Shown in pieces: positions 39,665-48,687 of a stretch of DNA of 53,846 bases (position 1 is its first letter; the number at the start of each line of letters is the position of its first letter). The position numbers were made by a program, and so were the translations under genes. Under the pieces are notes generated by a model. It searched no databases, was not told where the DNA came from, and was given only the letters and a program-made list of their open reading frames with translations. The stretch is from Chloroflexota bacterium (GTDB taxonomy: Bacteria > Chloroflexota > Anaerolineae > UBA4142): positions 1-53,846 of the forward strand of contig JACRBM010000085.1 in assembly GCA_016219275.1 (NCBI GenBank). The letters are read 5' to 3'.

Positions 39665-42247
39665 ATGAAATTTGTGAATTTGATCTGGGCGACCGCCGAC
39701 CGCCGACCGCTGACCGCAATTCAATCGGCGGTCTGCCGTCTGCCGTCTGCGGTCATGCTCTCGTTTTTGCTAATTGTGTTTACGGCTTGCCAAGCCGCAC
39801 CCAGTATCGCGACCAATGGTACGGAAACTTTTACCGGTTTTTTGATTGGCGAAACAGTTGAAATTTCGTCTGAAGTTGGCGGGCGCATCGCGAATGTCGC
39901 GGCGAAAGAAGGCGAGATCGTCCAAGCCGGGCAAACGCTGTTGACGCTCGACGATGAAATCATCAAATTGCGAATCGAGATGGCGGATGCAAACGTCGCC
40001 GCCGCGCAAGCCCAGGTCGCGCTCCTCGAAGCCGGCACGCGCAACGAAGAGATTCGTCGCGCCGAGGCGCGCATCGCCCAAGCGCGCGCCGCGCTCGTCA
40101 CCGCGACCCAGGCGCTCACCGACACCGAAGCGATTCGCGCGAATCCACAGGTGTTATTGATCGCGCGAGCGCAAGCCGAGCAACGCGCGCAAGCCGCGCA
40201 AGAACAACTCATCGCCGCGGCGCAGCAAGCGCAAGCCGCGGACTTGGAGCACGCGTTCTGGGAAGAGACGGTGCGCGGAATGTGGGCGGGCACGGACATG
40301 CGTTTGCCGAACGGCGCGGTATTGCATTTTGACACGCCGACGCAGAAACTCGATTTCGCGCAGCGCGAGTGGACGCGCGCCGGCAACGACGCGTGGCAAG
40401 CGTGGGGCGCGGTGACGCAAGCGCAAGCGAATCTCGACGGCGCGAACGCCGCACTCAAAGACGTGTCCGAGCAAATCACCAACTCGGTCGCACTCGATAC
40501 GCGCGTGAACCAGGCGCGCGCCACACGTGATCGCGCGAACGCGGCGTTGCAAGCCGCGCAAGCGGCGCTTGATGTTTTGCGCGAGGGCGCGAGTCCGGCG
40601 CAAGTGCAAGTTGCGCGCGCTGCGCTCGACCAAGCGCGCGCCGCGCGGAGCGCGCTCGATCAAGACCTGGCGCGGCACACGATTGCCGCGCCGAAAGCCG
40701 GCACGGTGACGCGCGTGTTGTATCGCGCGGGTGAAGTTATCGCGGCGACCACGCCGGTTGCGCGGCTCACCGTCGCGGGCGATTTGAAATTGCGCGTGTT
40801 CGTGCCCATGTCCACACTCGCGCAAATCAAACTGAATCAAACAGCGAATATTGTCATGCCCGAAGCGAAAAATCAAACGACGACCGGCGCGGTGACGTTC
40901 ATCGCCGACCGCGCGGAATTTTCCGGGCGACAATCGCAAACCGATAGCGAACGCAACGCGCAACTCGTCACCGTCGAGATGACCGTCAAGGATGCGAGCG
41001 GACAATTGAAAGCGGGGATGCCAGCGACGGTCGCGTTCAACGGCACACCCTCGAACGGGATTGCACTGCCATCGCTCATCGCGCGCGATGCGCCGCTCAC
41101 CTTTTCCGGCACGCTCGAAAACAAACAGACGCGCATCGCGCCGGAGATCGTCGGCAAAGTGATGCGAGTGCGCGTACAGCGCGCCGACACGGCGAACGCC
41201 GGCGATACACTCGTCGAATTGGACAACACAACCGCGCGTGCGAGCGTCACCGAAGCCGAAGCGGTCGTGCGGACCGCGCAAGCGAATCTCGATCAGGTAA
41301 ACGAAAAAGCGCGCCCCGGTGCGCTCGCGCTCGCCGATGCGGCGGTCGCACAAGCGCAAGCCGAACTCGCGTCCGCGCAAGCCGCGTCGGCGGACGCGGA
41401 GCGCGCGCTCAAGAACCCGCAAGAACTTTTGACGCAACTGCACACCGCCGAGAGTCGAGCAAGCGCGTCCCAGGGCGACATCACGCGCGCCGAAGCGACG
41501 CTCGCGTCGGTCAAAAGCCAGGTCGAAGTGATTCAACGCGATCAATCGTTCAGTGGCAAGACGCGCACCGCGATGGCGCTCAAGCAACAACTCGCCGCCG
41601 AAGCAAATTTACGCGCGGCGAAAATCAACGCGCAGGGCAACGCGCGCGTCGTCGAATTGTATCGCAGCGTGATCGCGAATCCGCTCGAACTGCGCGCGGC
41701 GCACAACGCGGCGCTCAATCAGGTCAAGCAAGCGCAAGCCGGTCTGGACACCGCGCAAGCCGAACGCGCGATCACGCAACGCGGCGCGCAGACAGAACAG
41801 GTCGCGCTCGCGGACGCGAAAGTACGTGCGGCGCAAGCCGGGTTGAAACTCGCGCAAGCGCAAGTCAAACGCACGATACTCACCACGCCGTTCGCCGGGA
41901 CGATTGTCGGGCGCAGTGTCGAGGTCGGCGAAACCGTGCGACCTGGGTCGGCATTGCTACTCCTCGCGGACACGCGCGAATTAGAGCTGACGATTTATAT
42001 ACCGATTCAAACAATCACCGCGGTGAAAACTGGTCAAGCCGCGCGCGTGCAGACGCCGAGTTTGCCGGGTAAAACGTTCGCGGGACAAGTGGCGTTCATC
42101 GCGTCCGAAGGTGAATTCAAACCGGCGAACATTTACAACAGCCAGGAACGTTCCGAGATGGTGTTCGCCGTGCGTGTCGCCGTCGCGAATCCAAACGGCG
42201 AATTGAAAGCCGGGTTGCCGGCGGACGCGATGTTGGGAGGCAGGTAG
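39665..42247 (+). CDS. Tandem HlyD-type membrane fusion protein (two modules in one chain)
   Basis: 860 aa, twice the usual 400. The N-terminal MLSFLLIVFTAC (after a repeat-coded stretch) ends in a lipobox-like Cys. Module 1 (about 55-465): GETVEISSEVGGRIANVAAK half-lipoyl, a long alpha-hairpin rich in Ala/Gln/Arg, second half PKAGTVTRVLYRAGEVIA, then a beta-barrel. Module 2 (about 475-860) repeats this: TRIAPEIVGKVMRVRVQ, another long hairpin, TPFAGTIVGRSVEVGE and barrel. It should act outside the membrane with the two ATPases upstream. An ATG at 39755 is an alternative start that would skip the repeat. Confidence 0.9.
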   Translation: MKFVNLIWATADRRPLTAIQSAVCRLPSAVMLSFLLIVFTACQAAPSIATNGTETFTGFLIGETVEISSEVGGRIANVAAKEGEIVQAGQTLLTLDDEIIKLRIEMADANVAAAQAQVALLEAGTRNEEIRRAEARIAQARAALVTATQALTDTEAIRANPQVLLIARAQAEQRAQAAQEQLIAAAQQAQAADLEHAFWEETVRGMWAGTDMRLPNGAVLHFDTPTQKLDFAQREWTRAGNDAWQAWGAVTQAQANLDGANAALKDVSEQITNSVALDTRVNQARATRDRANAALQAAQAALDVLREGASPAQVQVARAALDQARAARSALDQDLARHTIAAPKAGTVTRVLYRAGEVIAATTPVARLTVAGDLKLRVFVPMSTLAQIKLNQTANIVMPEAKNQTTTGAVTFIADRAEFSGRQSQTDSERNAQLVTVEMTVKDASGQLKAGMPATVAFNGTPSNGIALPSLIARDAPLTFSGTLENKQTRIAPEIVGKVMRVRVQRADTANAGDTLVELDNTTARASVTEAEAVVRTAQANLDQVNEKARPGALALADAAVAQAQAELASAQAASADAERALKNPQELLTQLHTAESRASASQGDITRAEATLASVKSQVEVIQRDQSFSGKTRTAMALKQQLAAEANLRAAKINAQGNARVVELYRSVIANPLELRAAHNAALNQVKQAQAGLDTAQAERAITQRGAQTEQVALADAKVRAAQAGLKLAQAQVKRTILTTPFAGTIVGRSVEVGETVRPGSALLLLADTRELELTIYIPIQTITAVKTGQAARVQTPSLPGKTFAGQVAFIASEGEFKPANIYNSQERSEMVFAVRVAVANPNGELKAGLPADAMLGGR
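39689..39754. repeat. In-frame inverted word repeat (GACCGCC / GTCTGCC)
   Basis: GCGACCGCCGACCGCCGACC words are followed by the complement GGCGGTCTGCCGTCTGCC. It lies before the signal-anchor segment of the HlyD-type protein and encodes ATADRRPLTAIQSAVCRLPS. Confidence 0.88.
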
Positions 42248-42279
42248 TCTCCTTGTCCCAGTTTTCAACCGAGGAGCGA

Positions 42280-45159
42280 ATGAAACGTAGAACTGGTTTG
42301 GTGATCGCACAGTATGGTGTTGCCGTACTGCTTGTCGCCATCGCGCTCGTCATCACCAACGCGACCGCGCTCAGGGTCGCCAGTCCACTGCTCCTGTTCA
42401 TCGTCGCGGCGACCGTCGTCGCGTGGTTCGGCGGGCTGGGTCCCGGCATCCTCGCGACGATACTCGCGTTCGCCGCGCTCGCGTTCTTTGTTTTCCCGCC
42501 GGAGTTTTCGTTCGCGATTCAAGACCCGCTCGATTTGCAACAACTGACCTTGTTTGCAGTCCTTGCCCTGGCGCTCAGCGCGTTGATCGAAATTCGTTTG
42601 CGGCGCGAGCGCGTCGCGAACGAACGCGCGCGTCTCCAAACTGCGCTTGCCGAGATCGGGCAGAGCGCGTTGACGACCCAGGACCTCGCGGCATTCCTCT
42701 ACGAGACGACGACACACGTGTGCCAGGCGCTCGATCTCGAATACTGCGCGCTCGGCGAGTTTGCGCCGGAACTGGATGCGTTGTTGTTTCAAGCCGGCGC
42801 GGGCTGGAGCCAAGACTGGCAAGGTCGCGCGATTTCTAATCCTGGTCCCGAATCCTTCGCCGACGTGATGCTCACTGCGACCGAACCCATCGTCATCAAG
42901 AACCTGCGCGTCGAAAAACGGTTTAGCATTCCGGCATTTTTCTCCGAGCACGCGGTTGCGAGCGGCATCGCGGTCCAACTTTCGAACGACGGTCAGCCCT
43001 TTGGCGCGCTCGGCGCGTTTTCGTCCAGGCGCAGAAATTATTCGACGCACGCCATCGCGTTCTTGCAAGCGACGGCGACACTGCTCGCGACAACTATCGA
43101 ACGCGATCGCGTCGAGCGCGTGGTTCACGATCATCGCGATTTATTGCTGACGACTCTGCTCGGTATCCACGACGCGGTCATCGCGACCGATGCGCGCGGC
43201 GACGTCACATTTATGAATCCCGCCGCCGAAACCCTGACCGGGTGGACGCTCGGCGAAACGCTTGGCAATCCGTTGGTCGTCAACATTTCGGACGCCGAAA
43301 CGTTTCAACCGATTGAAAACCCAGTCACGCGCGTGTTGCGCGAACGTCGCGCGCACAACTCCGACGCGCCGAGCGTGTTCATTCCCAAGAGCGGTCGCGC
43401 GCTGCCGGTGGATTACGCGTGCACGCCCATTCGCGATCAAGACGACCAGGTGAGCGGCGCGGTGCTCATCCTGCGCGACGCAACCGAACGTTTGCGGAAC
43501 GAGCAATCTATTTTCCGGCTCGCCGCGATTGTGAACGCGTCCGAAGACGCCGTGTTCAGCCAAACGCTCGACGGTATCGTGCAAACCTGGAATCCCGGCG
43601 CGGAGCGCTTGCTGGGTTATGCCGCGTCGGAGATGATTGGCAAATCCATTTCGCTGACGTTTCCCTCCGAGCGCCTCGACGAATTTCCCGCGTTGATTCA
43701 TCGGTTGCGGCAGGGCGAACCCATTGAGCAACAAGACACCGTGCGCGTGCGAAAAGACGGCGAACCGATTCACGTGTCGTTGAGCGTCTCGCACATCAAA
43801 GACGCCGCGGGCAGAATCATCGGCGTCTCGACGATTGCGCGCGACATCACCGAACGCCAACGCGCGGAACAGGTGCAACGCTTTCTCGCCGAAGCGAGTG
43901 AACTACTCGTCTCTTCGCTCGATCCCCATCTGACGTTGGCGCGCGTCGCGCAACTCGCCGCGCCCAGCATCGCCGATTGGTGCGCGATTCACTTGGTGAC
44001 CGGCGACGGCGCGCTCGACCTTGCCGCGTGTTCGCACGGCGACCCGACCAAGCTCGACAAGGTGCGCGATTTATTGCGCCGCTATCCGCCGAAGCCGGAG
44101 GCGCACTCCGGCGTGCCGAACGTGATCCGCACTGGCAAACCGGAATTTTTGTATCAGGTCAACAACGACCAGCTCGCCTCGCTCGTGCAAAACATCGAGC
44201 ACCTCAAACTCTTGGTCGAGGTCGGCATGGGCGCGTACATCATCGTGCCGCTCCTCGCGCGCGAACGCGCGATTGGCACGTTGTCGTTGTGCAACGCGGC
44301 GCGCCGGTACGTCCCATCCGACCTGGCAGTGGCGGAAGATTTAGCGCGGCGCATCGCATTGGCGGTCGAGAACGCGCGCTTGTATCACGCGGCGCAAGAA
44401 CTGAGCCAGGACCTCGAACAGCGCGTCGTTGCGCGCACGATCGAACTGCAAAACACGAACGTACAACTCGCCAACGAAGTCGCCGAACGCCAACGCGTTA
44501 ACGAGGAATTGCGGCGGCTTTCCGCGCACCTGCAGTCCGCACGCGAGGAAGAGCGCATCCGCATCGCGCGCGAGATTCACGACCAGGTTGGGCAAGTGTT
44601 GACCGCGGTGAAAATGGACCTGGCATTGCTCGACCGCAAACTAAAGAATACCAAAACGGTGCCCGTCGCCGACGTGAAAGCGGATGTCAACCGAACGATT
44701 CAACTGGTGGATGCGACGATCAAGACGATGCGCGAAATCATTCGCGAATTGCGTCCAGAAATTTTGGATCACCTGGGATTGAGCGCGGCAATCGAGTGGC
44801 AATTGCAAGAGTTTCAAACGCGCACCGGCATCGCTTGCCATTTCGATACGACCCTGGACGAGGTGAACCTCGACCTGGATCGCTCGACGGCGGTGTTTCG
44901 CATTTTCCAGGAAACGCTCACGAACGTCGCGCGCCACGCGAACGCGACGCGCGTCGAAGCGAATTTGAAACAAGAAGACGGCACGATCGTCTTGCAGGTA
45001 CGCGATAATGGCAAGGGGTTGGCATCGAGCGACCTGAGCGATAAGAAAACGTTCGGCGTTTTAGGCATGCGCGAACGCGCGCATGTGTTCGGCGGCGAGG
45101 TCACGCTCGCCGGCGCGCCGGGCGAAGGCACGACGGTGACGGTGCGAATTCCGGTTTAG
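42280..45159 (+). CDS. DUF4118-GAF-PAS-PAS-GAF sensor kinase (HisKA_3)
   Basis: 959 aa from the ATG with GAGGAGCGA upstream. Residues about 5-105 form the four-helix DUF4118 unit (FGGLGPGILATILAFAALAF), as in KdpD. Then GAF (about 125-280), PAS (284-400, LLGIHDAVIATDARGDVTF), PAS (406-530, NASEDAVFSQTLDGIV), GAF (535-700) and a coiled coil. HisKA_3 is RIAREIHDQVGQVLTAVKMD with His near 764. HATPase: FQETLTNVARHA, DNGKGL, GVLGMRERAH. It pairs with the NarL-type regulator 40 bp downstream. Confidence 0.96.
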   Translation: MKRRTGLVIAQYGVAVLLVAIALVITNATALRVASPLLLFIVAATVVAWFGGLGPGILATILAFAALAFFVFPPEFSFAIQDPLDLQQLTLFAVLALALSALIEIRLRRERVANERARLQTALAEIGQSALTTQDLAAFLYETTTHVCQALDLEYCALGEFAPELDALLFQAGAGWSQDWQGRAISNPGPESFADVMLTATEPIVIKNLRVEKRFSIPAFFSEHAVASGIAVQLSNDGQPFGALGAFSSRRRNYSTHAIAFLQATATLLATTIERDRVERVVHDHRDLLLTTLLGIHDAVIATDARGDVTFMNPAAETLTGWTLGETLGNPLVVNISDAETFQPIENPVTRVLRERRAHNSDAPSVFIPKSGRALPVDYACTPIRDQDDQVSGAVLILRDATERLRNEQSIFRLAAIVNASEDAVFSQTLDGIVQTWNPGAERLLGYAASEMIGKSISLTFPSERLDEFPALIHRLRQGEPIEQQDTVRVRKDGEPIHVSLSVSHIKDAAGRIIGVSTIARDITERQRAEQVQRFLAEASELLVSSLDPHLTLARVAQLAAPSIADWCAIHLVTGDGALDLAACSHGDPTKLDKVRDLLRRYPPKPEAHSGVPNVIRTGKPEFLYQVNNDQLASLVQNIEHLKLLVEVGMGAYIIVPLLARERAIGTLSLCNAARRYVPSDLAVAEDLARRIALAVENARLYHAAQELSQDLEQRVVARTIELQNTNVQLANEVAERQRVNEELRRLSAHLQSAREEERIRIAREIHDQVGQVLTAVKMDLALLDRKLKNTKTVPVADVKADVNRTIQLVDATIKTMREIIRELRPEILDHLGLSAAIEWQLQEFQTRTGIACHFDTTLDEVNLDLDRSTAVFRIFQETLTNVARHANATRVEANLKQEDGTIVLQVRDNGKGLASSDLSDKKTFGVLGMRERAHVFGGEVTLAGAPGEGTTVTVRIPV

Positions 45160-45199
45160 CGGCGAATCGCGCCGCCGCCCCGTTTCAAAAGGAGCACGG

Positions 45200-45832
45200 A
45201 TGATTCGAATTCTCATCGCGGATGATCACGCCTTGGTGCGCGAGGGTTTGAAAAAGATTCTCAAAAGCGAAACCGATATGGTGGTCGTCGGCGAAGCGCA
45301 AAATGCGACCCAGGTTTTTGAACTGCTCAAAACGTGCCAGCTCGATATGCTCTTGCTCGATATTTCGATGCCGGGGCTGAGCGGCTTGGACGCGCTCAAG
45401 CAATTGCAGCGCGAGTATCCCAAATTGCCGGCGCTCATTTTGAGCATGCACCCGGAGGATCGGTTTGCGGTGCGCGCGCTCAAAGCCGGCGCGGCGGGTT
45501 ACATTACGAAAGAGAGCGCGGTCGGCGAACTGGTGAACGCGATTCGCAAGATCGCGGCGGGCGGTAAGTACGTCAGTCCCGCGCTCGCCGAGAAACTCGC
45601 CGACGAACTGGGCACGCGCACGACCCAGCTCGCGCACGAAACGTTGTCGGATCGCGAGTACCAAGTGATGCGGATGATCGCCACTGGCAAAAAGGTGAGC
45701 GAAATCGCGCAGGAACTCTCGCTCAGTATCAGCACGGTCAATACATATCGCGCGCGCGTACTCGAAAAGATGAACCTGCAATCGAACGTCGAGCTAACGC
45801 GCTACGCGATGGAACACAAATTGATTGATTGA
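45200..45832 (+). CDS. NarL/FixJ-family response regulator
   Basis: 210 aa; AAAGGAGCACGG before the ATG. Receiver about 3-120: acidic pair DD(8-9), phosphoacceptor Asp54 (LLLDISMPGLSG), Ser82-type switch residue and Lys103 (GYITKESA). LuxR-type helix-turn-helix about 145-205 (LSDREYQVMRMIATGKKVSE, LSISTVNTYRARVLEKM). It is the natural partner of the HisKA_3 kinase upstream and the last gene before the terminator, so it may control the export and glycan genes of this operon. Confidence 0.97.
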   Translation: MIRILIADDHALVREGLKKILKSETDMVVVGEAQNATQVFELLKTCQLDMLLLDISMPGLSGLDALKQLQREYPKLPALILSMHPEDRFAVRALKAGAAGYITKESAVGELVNAIRKIAAGGKYVSPALAEKLADELGTRTTQLAHETLSDREYQVMRMIATGKKVSEIAQELSLSISTVNTYRARVLEKMNLQSNVELTRYAMEHKLID

Positions 45833-45860
45833 ACCGGGACGCAGATCACGCGCGTAACAT

Positions 45861-45905
45861 GCAGACGGGCGGAAAAAATTTCCGCGCCGTCTGCGTTTTA
45901 TTTTC
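45861..45905 (+). terminator. Intrinsic terminator of the 17-kb operon
   Basis: GCAGACGGGCGGAAA pairs with TTTCCGCGCCGTCTGC around AAA, with one bulge, followed by GTTTTATTTT. It lies 29 bp after the regulator stop codon. Confidence 0.9.
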
Positions 45906-46075
45906 CCACCCACGCGGATTGTTTTGTAGCAAAAAATACGATGGATGAACTAGCAGAGTTGCGACACAAACATCGCACTTGTCCTGATTCTATTTAGAGT
46001 TGAGAGCGCGTATGATTATACTGCCAGCCGAATAACGCACAGGTGGGTGTGCGTCCAGTTTTTGGGTGGTGAAAA

Positions 46076-46134
46076 AACCTTGCGAAGGTTGAACGGCAAT
46101 CATATTGATTTGTCGTCAAAACCTTCGCAAGGTT
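46076..46134. repeat. Pair of 15-bp inverted repeats
   Basis: AACCTTGCGAAGGTT (46076-46090) and AACCTTCGCAAGGTT (46120-46134) are exact inverted copies 29 bp apart, and each is itself nearly palindromic. I see no gene in the rest of 45906-46625; short open frames there show no family pattern or ribosome site. Confidence 0.88.
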
Positions 46135-46625
46135 GAGTGTTCCAAAATTTTGACGGACACCCCGCGCGGGTAGGCATACTGCGTTGTTCGTCATGTGCGC
46201 GATCAACACAACCTGGGCTGACCTTCTAGCAGGAGTCGTCAATCGAATGTGGAATGTGGAGGACACCGGCGTTGCTTTGGACAGATTTTTTGGTTATGCG
46301 CGAGCAGGTGAGCATCGCGCCGACTCGGCTTGCGCCGCGTTGGGCTTGAGTGAAACCCAGGCGATTGCCACGCGGGTAGGCGCACAAGGTGTAACACTTT
46401 TGGAATAATGCAACTACGGCTCACCATCGCCAGAGGTAGATCGAACAGTTTGGTCGGTACAGTGTTACGGTTCATCAGGGGCGCCTTGCAAGGGGTTGCC
46501 TCTGATTGCTTTTTTGCTAGATCAATGGAGCGTTCAATTTCCCGGCAAGAAATATCGCGCCGTCGCGTTCTGTATGATCCACGCACTGTTGGACGGGCGC
46601 GCGTTAGGTAAAGGAGGCGAAGCGT

Positions 46626-47192
46626 ATGGACCCGACAGTGATCACGGCGTTGGTCGGCGCGTTTGCGACGATCACCGCCGCCGCGATTGGCGCCCTGGCT
46701 TATCGCGCGCAAGGAAAAAACAGCGTCGAATTGGAAAAGGAATTGGCATTGCTAAAGAAAAATTCAAAAATCACATCGGCGGATTATGGCATTCGCATCT
46801 TGTCCCCCACGGTGCGCCAAGCCGTCAGCCATGCTTTCTCGGTCAATGGCATTCTCAAGGAATTACCGGAAGGGCTGGAGATCTGGACTTTTGTGATGTT
46901 GGAGCAAGGCAAGGATATTTGGTACTGGCCGCAAGAGCGCGCGCGCATCGAAGGGAACGCGTGGTACAGCCAAATCAACTATCTTGACGGAGACAAGGGA
47001 GATACCCGTCAAGTCCTCGCGTACATCGTCGGCAAGTATGGACAGACCTTGATCCGGTACTGTAAGGAGGTGGGACAAGCAAACGCAAAACACGGCGCGC
47101 TCCGGTGGACGGGGATCTCTCAACTCACCGATGACATGGTTCAAGTTGCCTGTGTGGATGTCACTCTGCTCCATACGGAAAAAAACGCCTAG
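46626..47192 (+). CDS. Membrane-anchored protein with an Ig-like domain, function unknown
   Basis: 188 aa; AAAGGAGGCGAAGCGT before the ATG. One helix near the N-terminus (about 4-26, VITALVGAFATITAAAIGAL), a charged coiled-coil-like stretch (KNSVELEKELALLKKNSK), then a beta-rich domain (about 55-188) with ILSPTVRQAVSHAFSVNGIL, LPEGLEIWTFVMLEQG and WYSQINYLDGDKGD. Strand spacing resembles small Ig-like domains following the ISPxxG-x-V-x4-V-x-G pattern. It would face the outside if the helix is an N-out anchor, or the cytoplasm otherwise. No family assigned. Confidence 0.75.
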   Translation: MDPTVITALVGAFATITAAAIGALAYRAQGKNSVELEKELALLKKNSKITSADYGIRILSPTVRQAVSHAFSVNGILKELPEGLEIWTFVMLEQGKDIWYWPQERARIEGNAWYSQINYLDGDKGDTRQVLAYIVGKYGQTLIRYCKEVGQANAKHGALRWTGISQLTDDMVQVACVDVTLLHTEKNA

Positions 47193-47344
47193 CCGCTTGC
47201 GCGCGCGAAAAAAACTCGCCCGCGCAAATCGTGTAATAGAAAATACGACACGCGAATGGCGCGCCCGATGACAGGGTTATCACACATTGCCCGATTTTCC
47301 TCGCACGGAAAAACGCGTATGCTCTATTCACGAGGAGGGACTCG

Positions 47345-48358
47345 ATGGCACGTCGGCATTTCCACCCACGCGCACACGCGGATGGACAACACTTGGCGGA
47401 GTTACGACGCAATCCGTTCGTCTTTGCGGTTGCGTTGGTCAGTCTCAGCGTATTGCTCATGGTCCTGGTCGCCGCGCGTTCGGCGACGGCATCCGAAGAT
47501 ACGCCGACGACCGGCGTGGCGGTTGCGCGCGATCACGATGTGGCATTGATGTTTGCGCTCCGCGCGTCCAACCCGCAGGTGCGCCTACGCGCGGCGCAAG
47601 ACCTGGGTTGGCGGCGCTCGACCGAAGCCGCCGACGCGCTGATCGCCGCAACGTACGACGCGGACGCGCGAGTGCGCGAGGAAGCAACAACCGCACTCGG
47701 CGAGATCGGTGCGTTCCAAGCATTATCACGCTTGCGAGAACTGCAAGTCGTCCAGGGCAACGAAAATATTCAACGCGCCGCTTTCGAAGCGGAACAGCAG
47801 CTTGCCGGTCAGGTCGCACGCGGGCTTCAAGTCCCACGCTCCAAAGTGCAAGCGTTTACAGTTGCGCCAACGGGACACGTGTATGCCGCCGCGAATGACG
47901 CGTTCTATGTTCAACGCGATGAATCCTGGGCACGTGTTGGTCATTTACCGGATACGCCGGTCGCGCTTGCCGTTACGGCAGATGGACATTCCATCTACGC
48001 GGCGACCATAGACGCGGGATTGAATCGCAGCGAGAACGACGGCAAAACCTGGGCACGTGTTCAATTTGGCATGGACACTCCGACGCAATTGAGCGTCACC
48101 GCGATGGCGGTGGATCCCAAAGACGCGCGCCGCCTGTACATCGCGCTCGCGTCCACACAACTCGATGGCGTTACCAAGACTCCACTCGGCATCGCGACGA
48201 GCAATGACAGCGGCAAAACCTGGGTCATGTTACCCGCTGCGCCGGCGTGGGCGCTAACCACTCGCCTCATTCTCGACGTCGCGACGCCGGAATATTTGTA
48301 CGGCGTCGCGGACGGCACACCCTGGCGTTATGCACTGATCAACGTACCGGGGTGGTAA
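47345..48358 (+). CDS. HEAT-repeat plus BNR/sortilin-like repeat exported protein
   Basis: 337 aa; ACGAGGAGGGACTCG before the ATG. A helix at about 24-46 (NPFVFAVALVSLSVLLMVLV) is a signal anchor. Residues 62-155 hold HEAT repeats (NPQVRLRAAQDLGWRRSTEA, ADARVREEATTALGEI). From about 170 there are beta-propeller-type repeats with Asp-box motifs SENDGKTWARV and SNDSGKTWVML. The chain is short for a full propeller, so it may be partial or oligomeric. Role unknown; binding to proteins or glycans outside the cell is likely. Confidence 0.85.
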   Translation: MARRHFHPRAHADGQHLAELRRNPFVFAVALVSLSVLLMVLVAARSATASEDTPTTGVAVARDHDVALMFALRASNPQVRLRAAQDLGWRRSTEAADALIAATYDADARVREEATTALGEIGAFQALSRLRELQVVQGNENIQRAAFEAEQQLAGQVARGLQVPRSKVQAFTVAPTGHVYAAANDAFYVQRDESWARVGHLPDTPVALAVTADGHSIYAATIDAGLNRSENDGKTWARVQFGMDTPTQLSVTAMAVDPKDARRLYIALASTQLDGVTKTPLGIATSNDSGKTWVMLPAAPAWALTTRLILDVATPEYLYGVADGTPWRYALINVPGW

Positions 48359-48406
48359 ATTTCGAATACCGATTCTGAAACGATACGCTAAAAGGAGCGC
48401 ACAGAG

Positions 48407-48625
48407 ATGAAAGCATCATTACCGTATTTGGCTTTGCCCGTCGTGATCGCGGTGAACGCGGCGAACCTCGCCAATCTCATCGAAAAGAGTCGGATGATAG
48501 CGCCAGATACATCGTGGGATGTGCTATCCACCGCGACCATTCTCGCGAGCACACTGCTCGCGGCTTTGCTCGCGACCCTTCTTGAGGAAAACAAGCGGCG
48601 ACGTGCGTGGGTACGCCGCAGATAA
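48407..48625 (+). CDS. Small two-helix membrane protein
   Basis: 72 aa; AAAAGGAGCGCACAGAG before the ATG. Two hydrophobic segments (about 5-22 and 40-60) and a strongly basic C-terminus (ENKRRRAWVRRR). No family recognised. It follows the HEAT/BNR gene by 48 bp and may be co-transcribed. Confidence 0.65.
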   Translation: MKASLPYLALPVVIAVNAANLANLIEKSRMIAPDTSWDVLSTATILASTLLAALLATLLEENKRRRAWVRRR

Positions 48626-48641
48626 ATGTCGGGGGACAGCA

Positions 48642-48680
48642 AAACCCGTCGGGTTGCAAAACTCGACGGGCTTTGTATTT
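48642..48680. terminator. Bidirectional terminator-like hairpin
   Basis: AACCCGTCGGGTT pairs with AACTCGACGGGCTT (one wobble pair) around a short loop. T-rich sequence lies on both outer sides (CTTTGTATTT on the plus strand, GGGTTTTGC on the minus strand). It lies between convergent genes ending at 48625 and 48688. Confidence 0.8.
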
Positions 48681-48687
48681 CCGGCAC

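Noticed and set aside
40154-41590. 478-codon open frame antisense to the HlyD-type gene
   Set aside because: Arg-rich, low-complexity product in a CG-rich shadow frame; the sense frame has clear homology patterns.
46184-46408. 74-codon open frame
   Set aside because: No ribosome site, no family pattern and ordinary intergenic composition.
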